Shown here piece by piece: positions 1 through 9,449 of a stretch of 64,000 nt of DNA; the stretch's first letter is position 1, and each line of letters starts with the position of its first letter. The DNA is from Gammaproteobacteria bacterium (GTDB lineage Bacteria > Pseudomonadota > Gammaproteobacteria > Xanthomonadales > SZUA-36). The notes beneath the pieces were generated by a model. The model saw only the letters and a list, made by a program, of their open reading frames with translations. It was not told where the DNA came from and did no database searches. The stretch spans positions 1 to 64,000 of the forward strand of contig JAJRUM010000014.1 of NCBI GenBank assembly GCA_024277815.1, in the 5' to 3' direction. A program made the position numbers and the translations under genes.

Positions 1-1
1 C

Positions 2-850
2 GGCCGCCTGTTTAATGCGGTGGAGTATGGCCTGAATGAGGCAACCGGCCTGGTTGACTACGGGCAGATGCAACGTGTGGCAGAAGAGCACAAACCGCGC
101 CTGCTGGTGGGAGGCTTTTCGGCTTATTCGCGGGTGATGGATTGGGCCAGGATGCGCGAGATAGCGGATTCCGTCGGCGCATTGCTGTTGGTCGACATGG
201 CCCATGTTGCCGGCCTGGTCGCAGCGGGTGTTTATCCCAGCCCGGTGCCACATGCACATGTTGTAACTTCAACTACGCACAAGACCTTACGTGGCCCCAG
301 GGGTGGCATTATCCTCGCTGGTGAAGACGAGGCCATCCAGAAGAGACTGAACTCGCTGGTTTTCCCTGGAACCCAGGGTGGGCCGTTGATGCATGTTATA
401 GCCGCCAAAGCAGTGGCTTTCAAAGAAGCCCTGGAGCCTGGATTCAAGCAGTATCAGCAGCAAGTGGTGGCGAACGCAAAAGCGATGGCCGCGGTATTGA
501 TTGAACGTGGCTACCGGATAGTTTCCGGTGGCACCGATAACCATTTGTTCCTGGTCGACCTGATTGGGCAGGAATTTACCGGTAAGGATGCTGAGGAATC
601 ATTGGGAAGGGCATTTATTACGGTTAACAAGAATACGGTTCCAGGTGAGCCACGTTCCCCGTTTGTTACCAGTGGGCTGCGTTTAGGAACACCAGCAGTG
701 ACGACCCGTGGTTTTGATTTGGCGGATTGCACAGAGCTTGCAGGCGTCATCTGCGATGTGCTCGACGGTGTTGGTGATCCGGTGGTTGAAGAAAAAGCCC
801 GTGAAGCTGCGGCCGTCCTGTGCAGTAAACACCCTGTCTATAAATGTTAA
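2..850 (+). CDS. glyA: Serine hydroxymethyltransferase GlyA, 3' part (truncated by window edge)
   Basis: PLP enzyme that interconverts serine and glycine and loads one-carbon units onto tetrahydrofolate in the cytosol. The open frame is already open at base 2, so the N-terminal third is outside the window. Visible family signatures are [16 protein letters not shown] near the edge, the cofactor aspartate region [18 protein letters not shown], and the PLP-lysine motif [18 protein letters not shown]. The C-terminal domain is complete and ends at a TAA. nrdR starts 10 bases later, the glyA-nrdR-rib order common in gammaproteobacteria. Identity is secure. Confidence 0.96.
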   Translation, partial: GRLFNAVEYGLNEATGLVDYGQMQRVAEEHKPRLLVGGFSAYSRVMDWARMREIADSVGALLLVDMAHVAGLVAAGVYPSPVPHAHVVTSTTHKTLRGPRGGIILAGEDEAIQKRLNSLVFPGTQGGPLMHVIAAKAVAFKEALEPGFKQYQQQVVANAKAMAAVLIERGYRIVSGGTDNHLFLVDLIGQEFTGKDAEESLGRAFITVNKNTVPGEPRSPFVTSGLRLGTPAVTTRGFDLADCTELAGVICDVLDGVGDPVVEEKAREAAAVLCSKHPVYKC

Positions 851-860
851 AACCTGAATA

Positions 861-1385
861 ATGTGGTGTCCTTTCTGCAATCACGATGATACCCGCGTAG
901 TTGATTCGCGGGTCACCGGCGACGGTATGCAAATCCGTCGCAGGCGTGAGTGCGCCAGTTGTTCTTCGCGTTTTAATACCTATGAAGCACCGGAGCTGAT
1001 TGCACCTCGGGTGATCAAGTCCGGAGGTATCCGGGAGGCGTTTTCAGAGGACAAATTGCGTGATGGAATGCTCAGGGCACTGGAGAAAAGGCCGGTTGAA
1101 ACCCGCGAAGTTGAGCGTGCCATTCGGTCCTTGCTGCGCGAAATCCGCAGCGTCGAGGAAGCTGAAATACCGAGCAGCCTGATCGGTGAGTGGGTGATGC
1201 GCGAGTTGAGCCAGTTGGATCAGGTTGCCTATGTCCGTTTTGCATCCGTTTACCGGCGATTCGAGGACGTACAGGCTTTTCGTGATGAGATAGAAAAACT
1301 GGAGCGGGACAACCCGGGCAGCCTGGATAAACGGCAGATATCACTGCTGGATGCTGAAGCCAGGACCCGGCGTTCAAAAAAATGA
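861..1385 (+). CDS. nrdR: Transcriptional repressor NrdR
   Basis: ATP/dATP-sensing repressor of ribonucleotide reductase genes. The N-terminal zinc ribbon is visible (MWCPFC at the start, then CASC around residues 31-34) with the basic stretch RRRR between, followed by an ATP-cone domain from about residue 48. At 174 residues it is slightly longer than the usual 150-160 because of a basic C-terminal tail. Its stop overlaps the ribD start by ATGA, so the two are probably translationally coupled. No NrdR box is evident in the window, so its targets lie elsewhere. Confidence 0.95.
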   Translation: MWCPFCNHDDTRVVDSRVTGDGMQIRRRRECASCSSRFNTYEAPELIAPRVIKSGGIREAFSEDKLRDGMLRALEKRPVETREVERAIRSLLREIRSVEEAEIPSSLIGEWVMRELSQLDQVAYVRFASVYRRFEDVQAFRDEIEKLERDNPGSLDKRQISLLDAEARTRRSKK

Positions 1386-2488
1386 ACTTTGACGTTTTCG
1401 ACCATCGTTGCATGGCAACGGCTTTGAAGTTGGCGCGCAAGGGCCTGAATACCACCCACCCCAATCCACGGGTTGGCTGTGTTCTTGCCCGAGAAGGTGA
1501 AGTGGTCGGCCGCGGTTGGCACAAGCGTGCCGGCGATGCCCATGCCGAAGTAAATGCACTGGCTGATGCCGGTGACAGCGCCAGCGGTGCAACGGCCTAC
1601 GTAACGCTTGAGCCTTGCAGCCACAGCGGAAAAACACCTCCCTGTGTCGAGGCTTTGATCGCGGCGAAAATATCCCGGGTGGTTTGTGCGCTCGAAGACC
1701 CCAACCCTGAAGTCAGCGGCGCTGGTATCAGGCGCCTACGGCAGGCAGGCATTAAAGTGCAATGCGGACTGATGGCCGCGCAGGCCGGGGAGCTCAATGC
1801 CGGTTTTCTGATGCGCATGCGCCAAGGGCGTCCGTGGGTTCGGATTAAGCTGGCACAAAGCATGGACGGCCACGTTGCGCTCGCCAATGGTAGCAGTCAG
1901 TGGATCAGTGGCCCTGCTGCGCGCGCTGATGTGCAACGCTGGCGGGCCCGAGCTGATGCAATACTGACCGGGATTGGTACGGTTCTCGCCGATAACCCCT
2001 CGTTGAATGTGCGCCCGGGTAATGATGCTGCGGGTGAGCGGGTCAGGCAACCATTGCGGGTTATCGCTGACAGCCGTTGGCGCACGCCGTCAGATGCGAA
2101 GTTATTGGGCCTCGCTGGGAAAGTGCTGATTGCAGGCCTGAGTGAGCAGGAAATACCGGCGTCACTTGCCGGAACGGTTGTAGAATGTTTGCCGTTGCCA
2201 CCTTCCGGCGGGCATGTTGATCTTGAGCGCTTGCTGAAGGAACTCGGAGAGCGTGGCATCAATGAAGTACAGGTTGAGGCAGGTGCGGTGTTTTGCGGTG
2301 CCTTGATGCAGCACAAACTGGTCGATGAAGTGCTGATATATCAGGCACCCGTTTTACTGGGTGGCGATGCCGTCAGCCCTTTTGCGACACCACGACTTGA
2401 TAATATGGATGATCGCGTCCATCTGAAGTGGATAGACTTACAGCGTATTGGTGATGATTTGCGGATACGGCTGAAGCCGATTTATTGA
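1382..2488 (+). CDS. ribD: Bifunctional riboflavin deaminase/reductase RibD
   Basis: Carries out the second and third steps of riboflavin synthesis: deamination of the GTP cyclohydrolase II product, then NADPH-dependent reduction of its ribose. The N-terminal deaminase domain shows the zinc motif HAEVNAL and [11 protein letters not shown]. The reductase domain starts near residue 150 ([18 protein letters not shown]) and includes [20 protein letters not shown]. At 368 residues it is full length. First gene of a contiguous riboflavin operon with ribE, ribBX and ribH. Confidence 0.97.
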   Translation: MNFDVFDHRCMATALKLARKGLNTTHPNPRVGCVLAREGEVVGRGWHKRAGDAHAEVNALADAGDSASGATAYVTLEPCSHSGKTPPCVEALIAAKISRVVCALEDPNPEVSGAGIRRLRQAGIKVQCGLMAAQAGELNAGFLMRMRQGRPWVRIKLAQSMDGHVALANGSSQWISGPAARADVQRWRARADAILTGIGTVLADNPSLNVRPGNDAAGERVRQPLRVIADSRWRTPSDAKLLGLAGKVLIAGLSEQEIPASLAGTVVECLPLPPSGGHVDLERLLKELGERGINEVQVEAGAVFCGALMQHKLVDEVLIYQAPVLLGGDAVSPFATPRLDNMDDRVHLKWIDLQRIGDDLRIRLKPIY

Positions 2489-2518
2489 GGCCTGCGGAAA
2501 CAGGCTCTGGGAAGACTA

Positions 2519-3142
2519 ATGTTTACAGGAATTGTTGCAGATACCGGTGTTCTACAGTCAAGGCAGCCACTGGAGGGCGACCTGCGCATTCGCTTTGAAG
2601 TGCCGTCTGTGTTGATGGAAGGCTGTAAAAGTGGCGACAGCATCAGTGTATCGGGTGTTTGCCTGACCATGCTCGAGCCTTACGAGAAAGGCTTCAGTGC
2701 GGACCTGTCTGTCGAAACCCTGGATTTAACCAGCCTGGGTGATCGGCAACCGGGTGACAAGGTTAACCTGGAATTAGCACTGCGCGCTGCAGACCGGCTT
2801 GGCGGCCACCTGGTTTCCGGTCATGTCGATAGCCTTGCGAAGCTGATTTCCCGGACTGAGGATGCCCGTTCAGAGCGGTTTCTGTTTGAGACGGAGTCCA
2901 GCCTGGCACGTTTTATCGCACCCAAGGGATCGGTGTGCCTGGATGGTGTCAGCCTGACCGTCAACCTGGTCGAAGATAACCGTTTTTCAATCTGTATCAT
3001 TCCGCACACGCTGGAAGTTACAACACTTGGCCGGCTTGCCGTCGGCCACAATGTGAATCTGGAAGTTGATTTGATTGCCCGTTATCTTGAGCGCCTGAAT
3101 CAGTATGGCTATGCAGGCGATGAGCCGGGCAACAAGGAATAA
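2519..3142 (+). CDS. ribE: Riboflavin synthase, alpha subunit
   Basis: Dismutates two molecules of 6,7-dimethyl-8-ribityllumazine into riboflavin and a pyrimidine that is recycled by RibH. The N-terminal MFTGIV and the two tandem lumazine-binding barrels are visible, with repeated SVCLTM/SVCLDGVSLTVN-type motifs near residues 47 and 138 and GGHLVSGHVD near residue 94. Length (207) fits the family. It begins 30 bases after ribD and ends 5 bases before ribBX. The name ribC is used for this gene in E. coli. Confidence 0.96.
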   Translation: MFTGIVADTGVLQSRQPLEGDLRIRFEVPSVLMEGCKSGDSISVSGVCLTMLEPYEKGFSADLSVETLDLTSLGDRQPGDKVNLELALRAADRLGGHLVSGHVDSLAKLISRTEDARSERFLFETESSLARFIAPKGSVCLDGVSLTVNLVEDNRFSICIIPHTLEVTTLGRLAVGHNVNLEVDLIARYLERLNQYGYAGDEPGNKE

Positions 3143-3147
3143 TAATT

Positions 3148-4293
3148 ATGAAACTGAATAGCATTCCGGAACTCGTTGAAGATATCCGCCAGGGACGCAT
3201 GATCGTTTTGATCGATGATGAAGACCGGGAAAATGAAGGCGACCTGGTAATGGCCGCATCCATGGTCAGGCCCGAGGATATCAATTTTATGGCCCGTTTT
3301 GGCCGCGGGTTGATTTGTATGCCGATCACACGTGAACGTTGCGCGCAATTAAACCTGCCTTTGATGGTGAATAAAAATGAGGCTCGCTTTGCCACCAACT
3401 TCACGGTATCAATGGAGGCTGCAGAAGGTATTACTACTGGAATATCGGCCTATGACAGGGCGCATACCATTCGGACTGCGGTCCGGCCGGATGCAGTGGC
3501 AGCTGATATTTCCCAACCGGGGCACGTGTTTCCCCTGATGACTCAACCCGGTGGCGTATTGATGCGTGCTGGCCATACTGAAGCAAGCGCTGATCTGGCA
3601 TTACTGGCAGGTCTGGAGCCGGCGGCCGCGCTGGTTGAGATATTGAACGAAGACGGCACCATGGCCCGGCGCCCGCAACTGGAGACGTTTGCCCGGGAAC
3701 ACGGCCTGAAGATTGGCACCATTGCTGATTTGATCAGGTACCGGCTGGAAACAGAGCGTTCGATCGAGTGCTTATCGAAGCATGAAGTTGAAACCGATTT
3801 TGGCCCGTTTCATTTGCTGACCTATCGTGACAGCATCAACCACCACCTGCACCTTGCTTTGCTCAAGGGAGAGGTTGACCCTGAGGAGCCTTTGCTCGTC
3901 AGGGTACATGTGCAAAACCCGCTGAGTGATGTTCTGGGTATCAAGCGGGATGATTTTGGCCTGCCCTTGAGGGTAGCGATGGCAGAAATTGAACGCGAGG
4001 GTACCGGTATGCTGCTGGTCCTTGGCGGCCATGAAGATGACGAGAATCTGCTACGCCGCATACAAAGTGAGCCCGAGCCGGATGTGCTTAAATGCGGTGA
4101 TAGCCGCCAGTCAAGCGAGCTGAGAACCTATGGTATTGGCGCCCAGATCATTGCTGATATCGGGATCAGGAAGATGCGCGTTTTGAGTGCGCCCAAGCGC
4201 ATGACCAGCCTGGCGGGGTTTGGCCTGGAGGTCGTCGAGTACGTTGACAGCATGGGTGAAGAAGATGCGCCCGTACTGGAGCAATCCGCGTGA
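3148..4293 (+). CDS. ribB: RibBX-type 3,4-dihydroxy-2-butanone-4-phosphate synthase with degenerate GTP cyclohydrolase II domain
   Basis: The N-terminal domain (about 1-205) is a complete DHBP synthase that makes the four-carbon precursor from ribulose 5-phosphate; it shows the acidic loop [15 protein letters not shown] and the [12 protein letters not shown] segment. The C-terminal domain (about 210-375) has the cyclohydrolase II fold pattern ([16 protein letters not shown]) but lacks the three zinc cysteines: VRVHVQNPL stands where VRVHSECL is expected and IKRDDFG where RCDCG is expected. It should therefore not hydrolyse GTP. This matches the RibBX variant known in many Proteobacteria; a functional ribA must lie elsewhere. 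Overlaps ribH by GTGA. Confidence 0.92.
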   Translation: MKLNSIPELVEDIRQGRMIVLIDDEDRENEGDLVMAASMVRPEDINFMARFGRGLICMPITRERCAQLNLPLMVNKNEARFATNFTVSMEAAEGITTGISAYDRAHTIRTAVRPDAVAADISQPGHVFPLMTQPGGVLMRAGHTEASADLALLAGLEPAAALVEILNEDGTMARRPQLETFAREHGLKIGTIADLIRYRLETERSIECLSKHEVETDFGPFHLLTYRDSINHHLHLALLKGEVDPEEPLLVRVHVQNPLSDVLGIKRDDFGLPLRVAMAEIEREGTGMLLVLGGHEDDENLLRRIQSEPEPDVLKCGDSRQSSELRTYGIGAQIIADIGIRKMRVLSAPKRMTSLAGFGLEVVEYVDSMGEEDAPVLEQSA

Positions 4294-4759
4294 ATGAACT
4301 GCCGCTGGAAATACCCGCCAGAGAGTGCAAAATCGCCATCGTCGCTGCCGAGTTCAATCACTTTATCGTGCAGCAACTGGTGGATGGCGCGCTGGACGCG
4401 TTGCAACGCAACGGTGTTGAGGATAGCAACATAACACTGGCCTGGGTGCCGGGTGCATTTGAACTGCCGCTGGCGGCAGACGTGCTGGCTGCTGGTCGGG
4501 AACACGATGCAGTTATAGCGTTGGGTGCTGTCATCCGGGGTGGCACGCCGCATTTTGATTACGTTGCGGGTGAATGCAGTCGCGGCATTGCACAAGTGGG
4601 TTTAAAGCATGGGCTGCCGGCTATTTTGGAGTATTGACCACGGACGATGTTGATCAGGCGCTGGAGCGTGCGGGTTCCGGTGCAGGCAACAAGGGTTTTG
4701 ATACTGCCGTCGCTGCACTGCAAATGATTGCTTTGCTGGACCGTACTCGCGCGTCATGA
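4290..4759 (+). pseudogene. ribH: 6,7-dimethyl-8-ribityllumazine synthase RibH, interrupted by a one-base frameshift
   Basis: Condenses the RibB and RibD products into the lumazine precursor of riboflavin. The first 112 codons read well ([40 protein letters not shown]), starting from a GTG that overlaps the ribBX stop. In the frame as given it then ends at TAT TGA after HGLPAIL. Adding one T to the T-run at 4624-4627 restores [19 protein letters not shown] and the rest of the family C-terminus to a stop overlapping nusB, giving 156 residues, the normal length. Either a homopolymer sequencing error or a real recent frameshift; I favour error because the remainder is intact and the enzyme is usually indispensable. 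Confidence 0.9.
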
Positions 4760-5208
4760 CTTCGGTCAGCAAGTTTGAGTTTCGCCGCCGTGCCCGTCGC
4801 CGCGCACTTCAAGCCCTGTACCAGTGGCGGTTGACCAACCAGGACGTCACTGAAATCCTGCTCCAGTTCCACGAAGAACAAGACTTCAGCAATGTCGATA
4901 CACCGTTATTTACGCTGCTGGTTAAAGATGTCAGTGCAAATCAGGCCGAAATTGACAGTCAGCTTGAGCCGTTCCTCGACCGGCCTTTGTCCCAGTTGGA
5001 CGTTATTGAGCATGTTGTTCTGAGCATTGGAGCCTATGAACTGCTGCATAGTCTGGAGGTACCGCACCAGGTTGTCATCAATGAGGCGGTGAATCTGGCA
5101 AAACAATTTGGCGCAGAAGGTGGCCATAGCTATATCAATGGCGTCCTCGACAAGGCGGCCAGGCAGTGGCGGGACCCTGCGAATCTTTCACTGCTCAAGC
5201 CCACCTGA
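4756..5208 (+). CDS. nusB: Transcription antitermination factor NusB
   Basis: RNA-binding helical protein that joins NusE (S10) on boxA for antitermination of rRNA transcription. The family arginine-rich N-terminus ([16 protein letters not shown]) and the C-terminal motif [18 protein letters not shown] are visible. Length (150) is normal. The ATG overlaps the restored ribH stop by four bases, which supports the frameshift interpretation of ribH. Placement between ribH and thiL is a classic gammaproteobacterial arrangement. Confidence 0.96.
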   Translation: MTSVSKFEFRRRARRRALQALYQWRLTNQDVTEILLQFHEEQDFSNVDTPLFTLLVKDVSANQAEIDSQLEPFLDRPLSQLDVIEHVVLSIGAYELLHSLEVPHQVVINEAVNLAKQFGAEGGHSYINGVLDKAARQWRDPANLSLLKPT

Positions 5209-5216
5209 GAACACAC

Positions 5217-6206
5217 ATGCCTGAGGGTCGCAACGAGTTTCAATTAATCAGGCAGATTCAGCGCTCAACCCTGGTGGCCTCACCGGGCGTTAAGCTCGGC
5301 ATTGGAGATGATGCCGCTGTACTTGATGTACCCGTCGGGCAGCACCTGGTGGCTGCTACCGATACATTGAACGCTGGTGTACATTTTCCGGCTGATACCC
5401 TGCCATTTGATATTGGTTACAAATGCCTTGCCGTTAACCTGAGTGACCTCGCAGCAATGGGTGCGGTTCCGCACCGGGTTCTGCTTTCACTGTCGCTGCC
5501 AGAGGCCGACCCGGACTGGGTCCAGTCATTTACCGCAGGGTTCATGTCACTGGCTGAGCCTTTTGGCGTTGCACTGGTCGGCGGAGATACGACCAGTGGA
5601 CCGTTGTCTGTCAGCCTGACGGCGTTAGGTACGGTTGAGCCGGGCCGGCAACTGCAGCGTAACGGAGCCTGTGCTGGTGATTTGCTTGTGGTTTCAGGCA
5701 CCGTTGGAGGCGCTGCAAGGGTGCTGGACCTGTTACAGGCAGCCATAGACCCCGGTGCGTGTTCGCAGCCCGACAGATCCCTGCTTGATCGGCCTCACCC
5801 CCGGGTCAAATTAGGCCAGGCGCTGACAGGTTATGCCAGTGCCTGTATTGATATCTCCGATGGGCTGCTGGCCGACCTTGGCCACCTTGTGACAGCATCT
5901 GGTTGTGCTGCCCGGCTGGCAATTGATACCTTGCCAGCCGCCAGCCTGCTTGCGGACCTCAAGGCAGAACAGAAGCTGGCTTATCAGTTGGCAGGTGGTG
6001 ACGACTATGAGTTGCTGTTCACATTGCCGGAGCAGTATGCGTCGCAGATTAATGGCTGGAGCGGCGAGCTGGGAGTGGATTTAACTATCATCGGCAACAT
6101 AGAGGACGGTGATGGAATCCACTGCATGCGAGCGGATGGCACGGAGTACCATGCCCGCGCAACCGGCTTTGATCACTTCGCAGCAAAGCCTCAAGGCAAC
6201 ACATAA
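5217..6206 (+). CDS. thiL: Thiamine-monophosphate kinase ThiL
   Basis: Phosphorylates thiamine monophosphate to thiamine diphosphate with ATP. AIR-synthase-like fold: the Mg/ATP aspartates in GIGDDAAVL, then VNLSDLAAMGA, ALVGGDTTSGPL and the C-terminal CIDISDGLLADLGH and GGDDYELLF motifs are all present. I chose the ATG 8 bases after nusB because upstream in-frame codons lie inside nusB. At 329 residues it is the usual size. Confidence 0.96.
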   Translation: MPEGRNEFQLIRQIQRSTLVASPGVKLGIGDDAAVLDVPVGQHLVAATDTLNAGVHFPADTLPFDIGYKCLAVNLSDLAAMGAVPHRVLLSLSLPEADPDWVQSFTAGFMSLAEPFGVALVGGDTTSGPLSVSLTALGTVEPGRQLQRNGACAGDLLVVSGTVGGAARVLDLLQAAIDPGACSQPDRSLLDRPHPRVKLGQALTGYASACIDISDGLLADLGHLVTASGCAARLAIDTLPAASLLADLKAEQKLAYQLAGGDDYELLFTLPEQYASQINGWSGELGVDLTIIGNIEDGDGIHCMRADGTEYHARATGFDHFAAKPQGNT

Positions 6207-6224
6207 AAGCCTTGCGCTAAAAAA

Positions 6225-6734
6225 GTGGAGCCGAAGATTAAAAGTGAAGAACTGGACAAGCCGGCGCTAAGAAAGCTGGTGCTGGGTACGCCTGATGGCT
6301 TGTTAGCCTTCGGGTTTGGTGCAGGTCTGTCGCCGGTTGCGCCCGGCACGATGGGTACGCTGGTTGCAATCCCGTTTGCGCTGATTCTGAGAAACCTCAC
6401 TCCACTGGGTTTCTGGGTGTCGCTGTTGCTGTTGTTCGTGATGGGTGTCTGGTTGTGTGGGCATGTCAGCAGGAAGCTGGGCCAGCATGACCATGGTGGC
6501 ATTGTCTGGGATGAAATGGTTGGTTACTGGCTTACAGTCGCCTTCGTGCCTTTGCAATGGCCCTGGCTGCTGGCAGCCTTCGTGCTATTCCGGATTTTTG
6601 ATATTTTTAAGCCCTGGCCAATCCGTCAACTCGATGAAAATGTATCCGGCGGATTCGGTATCATGATCGACGATATTCTTGCTGCGATTTATAGCATGGC
6701 GCTACTGGGGCTGGCGCAGTACCTGTGGCTGTGA
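6225..6734 (+). CDS. pgpA: Phosphatidylglycerophosphatase A PgpA
   Basis: Inner-membrane phosphatase that removes phosphate from phosphatidylglycerophosphate to form phosphatidylglycerol. Shows the family motifs GAGLSPVAPGTMGTLVAIP near residue 28, WDEMVGYW near 94, and FRIFDIFKPWPIRQLD near 123, with about four hydrophobic segments. GTG start 18 bases after thiL. Ends 10 bases before the convergent dolP stop. The thiL-pgpA pairing is standard. Confidence 0.94.
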   Translation: MEPKIKSEELDKPALRKLVLGTPDGLLAFGFGAGLSPVAPGTMGTLVAIPFALILRNLTPLGFWVSLLLLFVMGVWLCGHVSRKLGQHDHGGIVWDEMVGYWLTVAFVPLQWPWLLAAFVLFRIFDIFKPWPIRQLDENVSGGFGIMIDDILAAIYSMALLGLAQYLWL

Positions 6735-6744
6735 CGCAGCTGGG

Positions 6745-7296
6745 CTAGTCGGTATAGTCAAAAATTTTGACGACTTTCTCTACGCCACCAATATTGCGTA
6801 CGATGTCAGCGATGGTGTCACCCTCTTCACGGCTGACCAGGCCCATCAGGTAAACAGTGTGTTGCGAACTGACCACCTTGATGCGTGAAGCATCGTTGCC
6901 GGGCAGGGGATTCTCCTTGAGCAAGATGGAGTTGACCTTGGTGCTCAACCAGGAATTGTTGGCTTTATCACCAAAACCGGCTCGCTCACCTACCACCAGA
7001 TCGTTCACCACACGTCTGGTCAGCTTCGGTTCTTCTGCCAGTTTAGTGGCCAGTTTGCTATTTTCCTCGGACACAGTTTCTCCCGCCAGCAAGACTACAC
7101 CCTGGTGGACCTCCACCTTGATGTGGTCATCCTGCCCAAAGCTTGGGTCCGAGTAGATGTTGTCAATCACGTCCAGTTCCAGTGTCTGGTCATCAAGTAC
7201 AGTGCCGGCGCTGCGTTTGGGGTGGTTGCCGCAGGCACTTAACAGCAGGCTGGAGGCCAGCAAAAGCAGGGCGATCCCCCGGCTGGCATGCTTCAT
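6745..7296 (-). CDS. dolP: Dual-BON-domain outer-membrane lipoprotein DolP (YraP-like)
   Basis: A lipoprotein of the outer-membrane integrity and BAM-associated class. The start chosen gives MKHASRGIALLLLASS followed by the lipobox LLSAC; 16 more codons are open upstream. Two BON domains follow (about residues 35-105 and 115-180); the second ends in GGVEKVVKIFDY. It lies downstream of yraN and lpoA on the same strand; E. coli has diaA between yraN and yraP, which is missing here. 183 residues, typical. Confidence 0.9.
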   Translation of the reverse strand: MKHASRGIALLLLASSLLLSACGNHPKRSAGTVLDDQTLELDVIDNIYSDPSFGQDDHIKVEVHQGVVLLAGETVSEENSKLATKLAEEPKLTRRVVNDLVVGERAGFGDKANNSWLSTKVNSILLKENPLPGNDASRIKVVSSQHTVYLMGLVSREEGDTIADIVRNIGGVEKVVKIFDYTD

Positions 7297-7348
7297 GTGG
7301 CGGTTATTGGCGTTGTCTGAACTTTTGTTGTGCTTGCGAGGCATATTG

Positions 7349-7750
7349 CTATCCTATGGTTGAATAAAAGGCATTTTGTATCCAATCAATGCTTTGGTGT
7401 TGGTTTTGTGGATCGATTGATATTACGTCAAATCTACAGAACTGGTTCGCCTTTTGTGGGTTTTTTGCAAGATACCAGGCAGCGGTGCGGGAGATTTTTC
7501 CCTGCTTTTGAGGGGTGACAGAGTCAGCCCCACTGCCATAACGACTATGCTTTCTGTACCGCACCTCGACGAACACGATGGTCTTGCCATCCTCCATGAT
7601 TAGATCTATCTCTCCAAGCCGACTGGAAAAATTTCTGTGCAGTAACTTGAGACCGCGAGCAGACAGAAAAGATTCAGCAGTTTTCTCCCAATAATCACCC
7701 GTGGGCCGGCGATAGGCCGGTGACCGATTATCTGGGGGCTGATTTGCCAT
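7349..7750 (-). CDS. yraN: UPF0102 endonuclease-like protein YraN
   Basis: Small protein of the UPF0102 family with a Holliday-junction-resolvase/endonuclease-like fold; cellular role not established. Visible core: YWEKTAESFL, GLKLLHRNF, the acidic motif GEIDLIMEDGKTIVFVEV and YRKHSRYG. I placed the start at MANQPPDN because the upstream frame is the 3' end of lpoA; this leaves a 23-base overlap with lpoA, suggesting coupling. 133 residues, near the family's 120. Confidence 0.9.
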   Translation of the reverse strand: MANQPPDNRSPAYRRPTGDYWEKTAESFLSARGLKLLHRNFSSRLGEIDLIMEDGKTIVFVEVRYRKHSRYGSGADSVTPQKQGKISRTAAWYLAKNPQKANQFCRFDVISIDPQNQHQSIDWIQNAFYSTIG

Positions 7751-9332
7751 CAACTGCTGGCCATTGAAAAACCGTCGGCCTGCCGGCAGAAAACTGTGCC
7801 CAGGCGGGCTCGCGATGGAGGCTGCCGTCTGGCAGTAATCGCAGCAAACCAATTTCCCCGGGAAATGACAGGTCCGGATCTTTTTGCATCAAGGGTAGCC
7901 AGGGCAGCACGCGCCATGCATCCATGCCGAGCGCATACAGGTTGCCAAAGGTCCCGCTGCGAACGCTGGTGAGCCGGTTGGCTGATGTCGGCCCGTCACC
8001 ATCAAGTGCCTGTAACTGCCAGTGCGTGGCTGGAAATACAATTCCATTCAGATCCTGATCAGAGTCCTGGTTCAGGCGTCCGCCATAGATGCGGCCGAGC
8101 GCATATACCGGCACATCACCGGCATCGTGGAAACGTAACAAGGGTTTGATTTCCCTCCCTTCAACTGGCGTTGCTGCCAGAAAAATGAAATCAAAGTCAT
8201 GCCTGCGGATGGGCTCGAATGCCAAAGGCACGCCCAACCAGGACTGCAGGTCTGATTTACGTTGCTGGCTTTCATCAATTTTGAGCAGCCCGGTCAACAT
8301 GGCGCTGTGGTCATTCTTCGCACCGTTGTACCGTGTGCTCGCGATAATTCGACCGCCCCCCTGCCTGAAGGCTGAAACGAAGGCTGACTCAATACGTTCT
8401 CCCCAGGCACTATTGGGCGTAATCACGATCGCTTCGAACTGACCCTGCGCGAGGGCCTTGTTGGCGATGGCGGTGGCTTCCTGACTGGTGGACAATGAAA
8501 GGCTGTTGATCCTGGCGACAGCCCCCGCAGTGGCCGGGATGCCCGGAGCAGTTTCAGTCGGTGCCGGGTTTGCCGCAGATTTTTCATTTAGCAGCAGCGC
8601 TGGCGTGGCTGCCTCAGTAAGGGCTGCAATCGCGCGTGTAGACTCAATGTAAAGGGGGCCAATTATTTGTAATGCACCATCATTACCGGCCTGGCGGTAT
8701 GCGGCGGTTGCCGACTCAACAGTCTCACCGCTGGCATAAAAACGGATGACAGCGTCACCTGGGTGATCAAGATAGGCACTTACAATTCCGTCTCGAATGG
8801 CTTTGGCTGCAGTTGAAAGGCGGCCTTCTGATGGCAAAAGAACAGCAACCTGTGATGGTACCGGGAACAGCGCCCGGTAACTGTCTGCCAGTGCAGAAAA
8901 ATCACCTTGCGTAACGACATGCCCATAGTGATAGCGGGTCCACGCTGCGGCTGCTGATGATGTGGGCTTCCCGGAGATCGCCGATGAGCGGACCTGCAAT
9001 GCCAGCTCGAGCCATTCTGTAAACTCCGGATCAAGGCTTTGTTGATCGATTAGGGCATTCAGGCGTGCAGAAGGGAAGGACTCAAGCGAGCGCAATATTT
9101 CCAGTGCAAGCTCCGGTTGGTAATGCTGCATACCCGCTGCCATGCTGGCTATTTCAGCCAGGTTTTTGCCTGCAGAACCCGGCTGGAACTGCTCCTGGCC
9201 CGGGTCATAATCCCAACTGTCAGCTTGCCGGCCTGGAGGGTATCCGGCATCACGCTTGACCGGTGTGCCACAAGCCGTGAGGAGCACCAACACAGAAACT
9301 GTTAACAGTGCATAAAAAGGAAGTCGTATCAT
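7728..9332 (-). CDS. lpoA: Penicillin-binding protein activator lipoprotein LpoA
   Basis: Outer-membrane lipoprotein of the LppC/LpoA family, which activates PBP1a from outside. The start at MIRLPFYALLTVS gives a short signal peptide and lipobox LLTAC; the frame stays open upstream but that part looks like intergenic sequence. After an N-terminal TPR-like helical region (about 50-230), a periplasmic-binding-protein fold begins at VAVLLPSEGRLSTAAKAIRDG. 534 residues, within family range. Divergent from rsmI, as in E. coli yraM/yraL. The 117-bp gap contains an imperfect inverted repeat (9354-9362 with 9376-9385) of unknown role. Confidence 0.92.
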   Translation of the reverse strand: MIRLPFYALLTVSVLVLLTACGTPVKRDAGYPPGRQADSWDYDPGQEQFQPGSAGKNLAEIASMAAGMQHYQPELALEILRSLESFPSARLNALIDQQSLDPEFTEWLELALQVRSSAISGKPTSSAAAAWTRYHYGHVVTQGDFSALADSYRALFPVPSQVAVLLPSEGRLSTAAKAIRDGIVSAYLDHPGDAVIRFYASGETVESATAAYRQAGNDGALQIIGPLYIESTRAIAALTEAATPALLLNEKSAANPAPTETAPGIPATAGAVARINSLSLSTSQEATAIANKALAQGQFEAIVITPNSAWGERIESAFVSAFRQGGGRIIASTRYNGAKNDHSAMLTGLLKIDESQQRKSDLQSWLGVPLAFEPIRRHDFDFIFLAATPVEGREIKPLLRFHDAGDVPVYALGRIYGGRLNQDSDQDLNGIVFPATHWQLQALDGDGPTSANRLTSVRSGTFGNLYALGMDAWRVLPWLPLMQKDPDLSFPGEIGLLRLLPDGSLHREPAWAQFSAGRPTVFQWPAVDGKSAPR

Positions 9333-9449
9333 ATAAATATTTACAATTTTACTGGCTGCAGAATGATAGCCTATATCTGCCAGCCTTAAATGGGCCCGGC
9401 AACAAGACTGAATCAGAACCATGACTTTAGCACTTTTGGAAGCTTCTAT

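Noticed and set aside
2489-3147. FMN riboswitch in the riboflavin operon
   Set aside because: Gaps before ribE (30 bases) and ribBX (5 bases) are too small and no conserved RFN element sequence is present.
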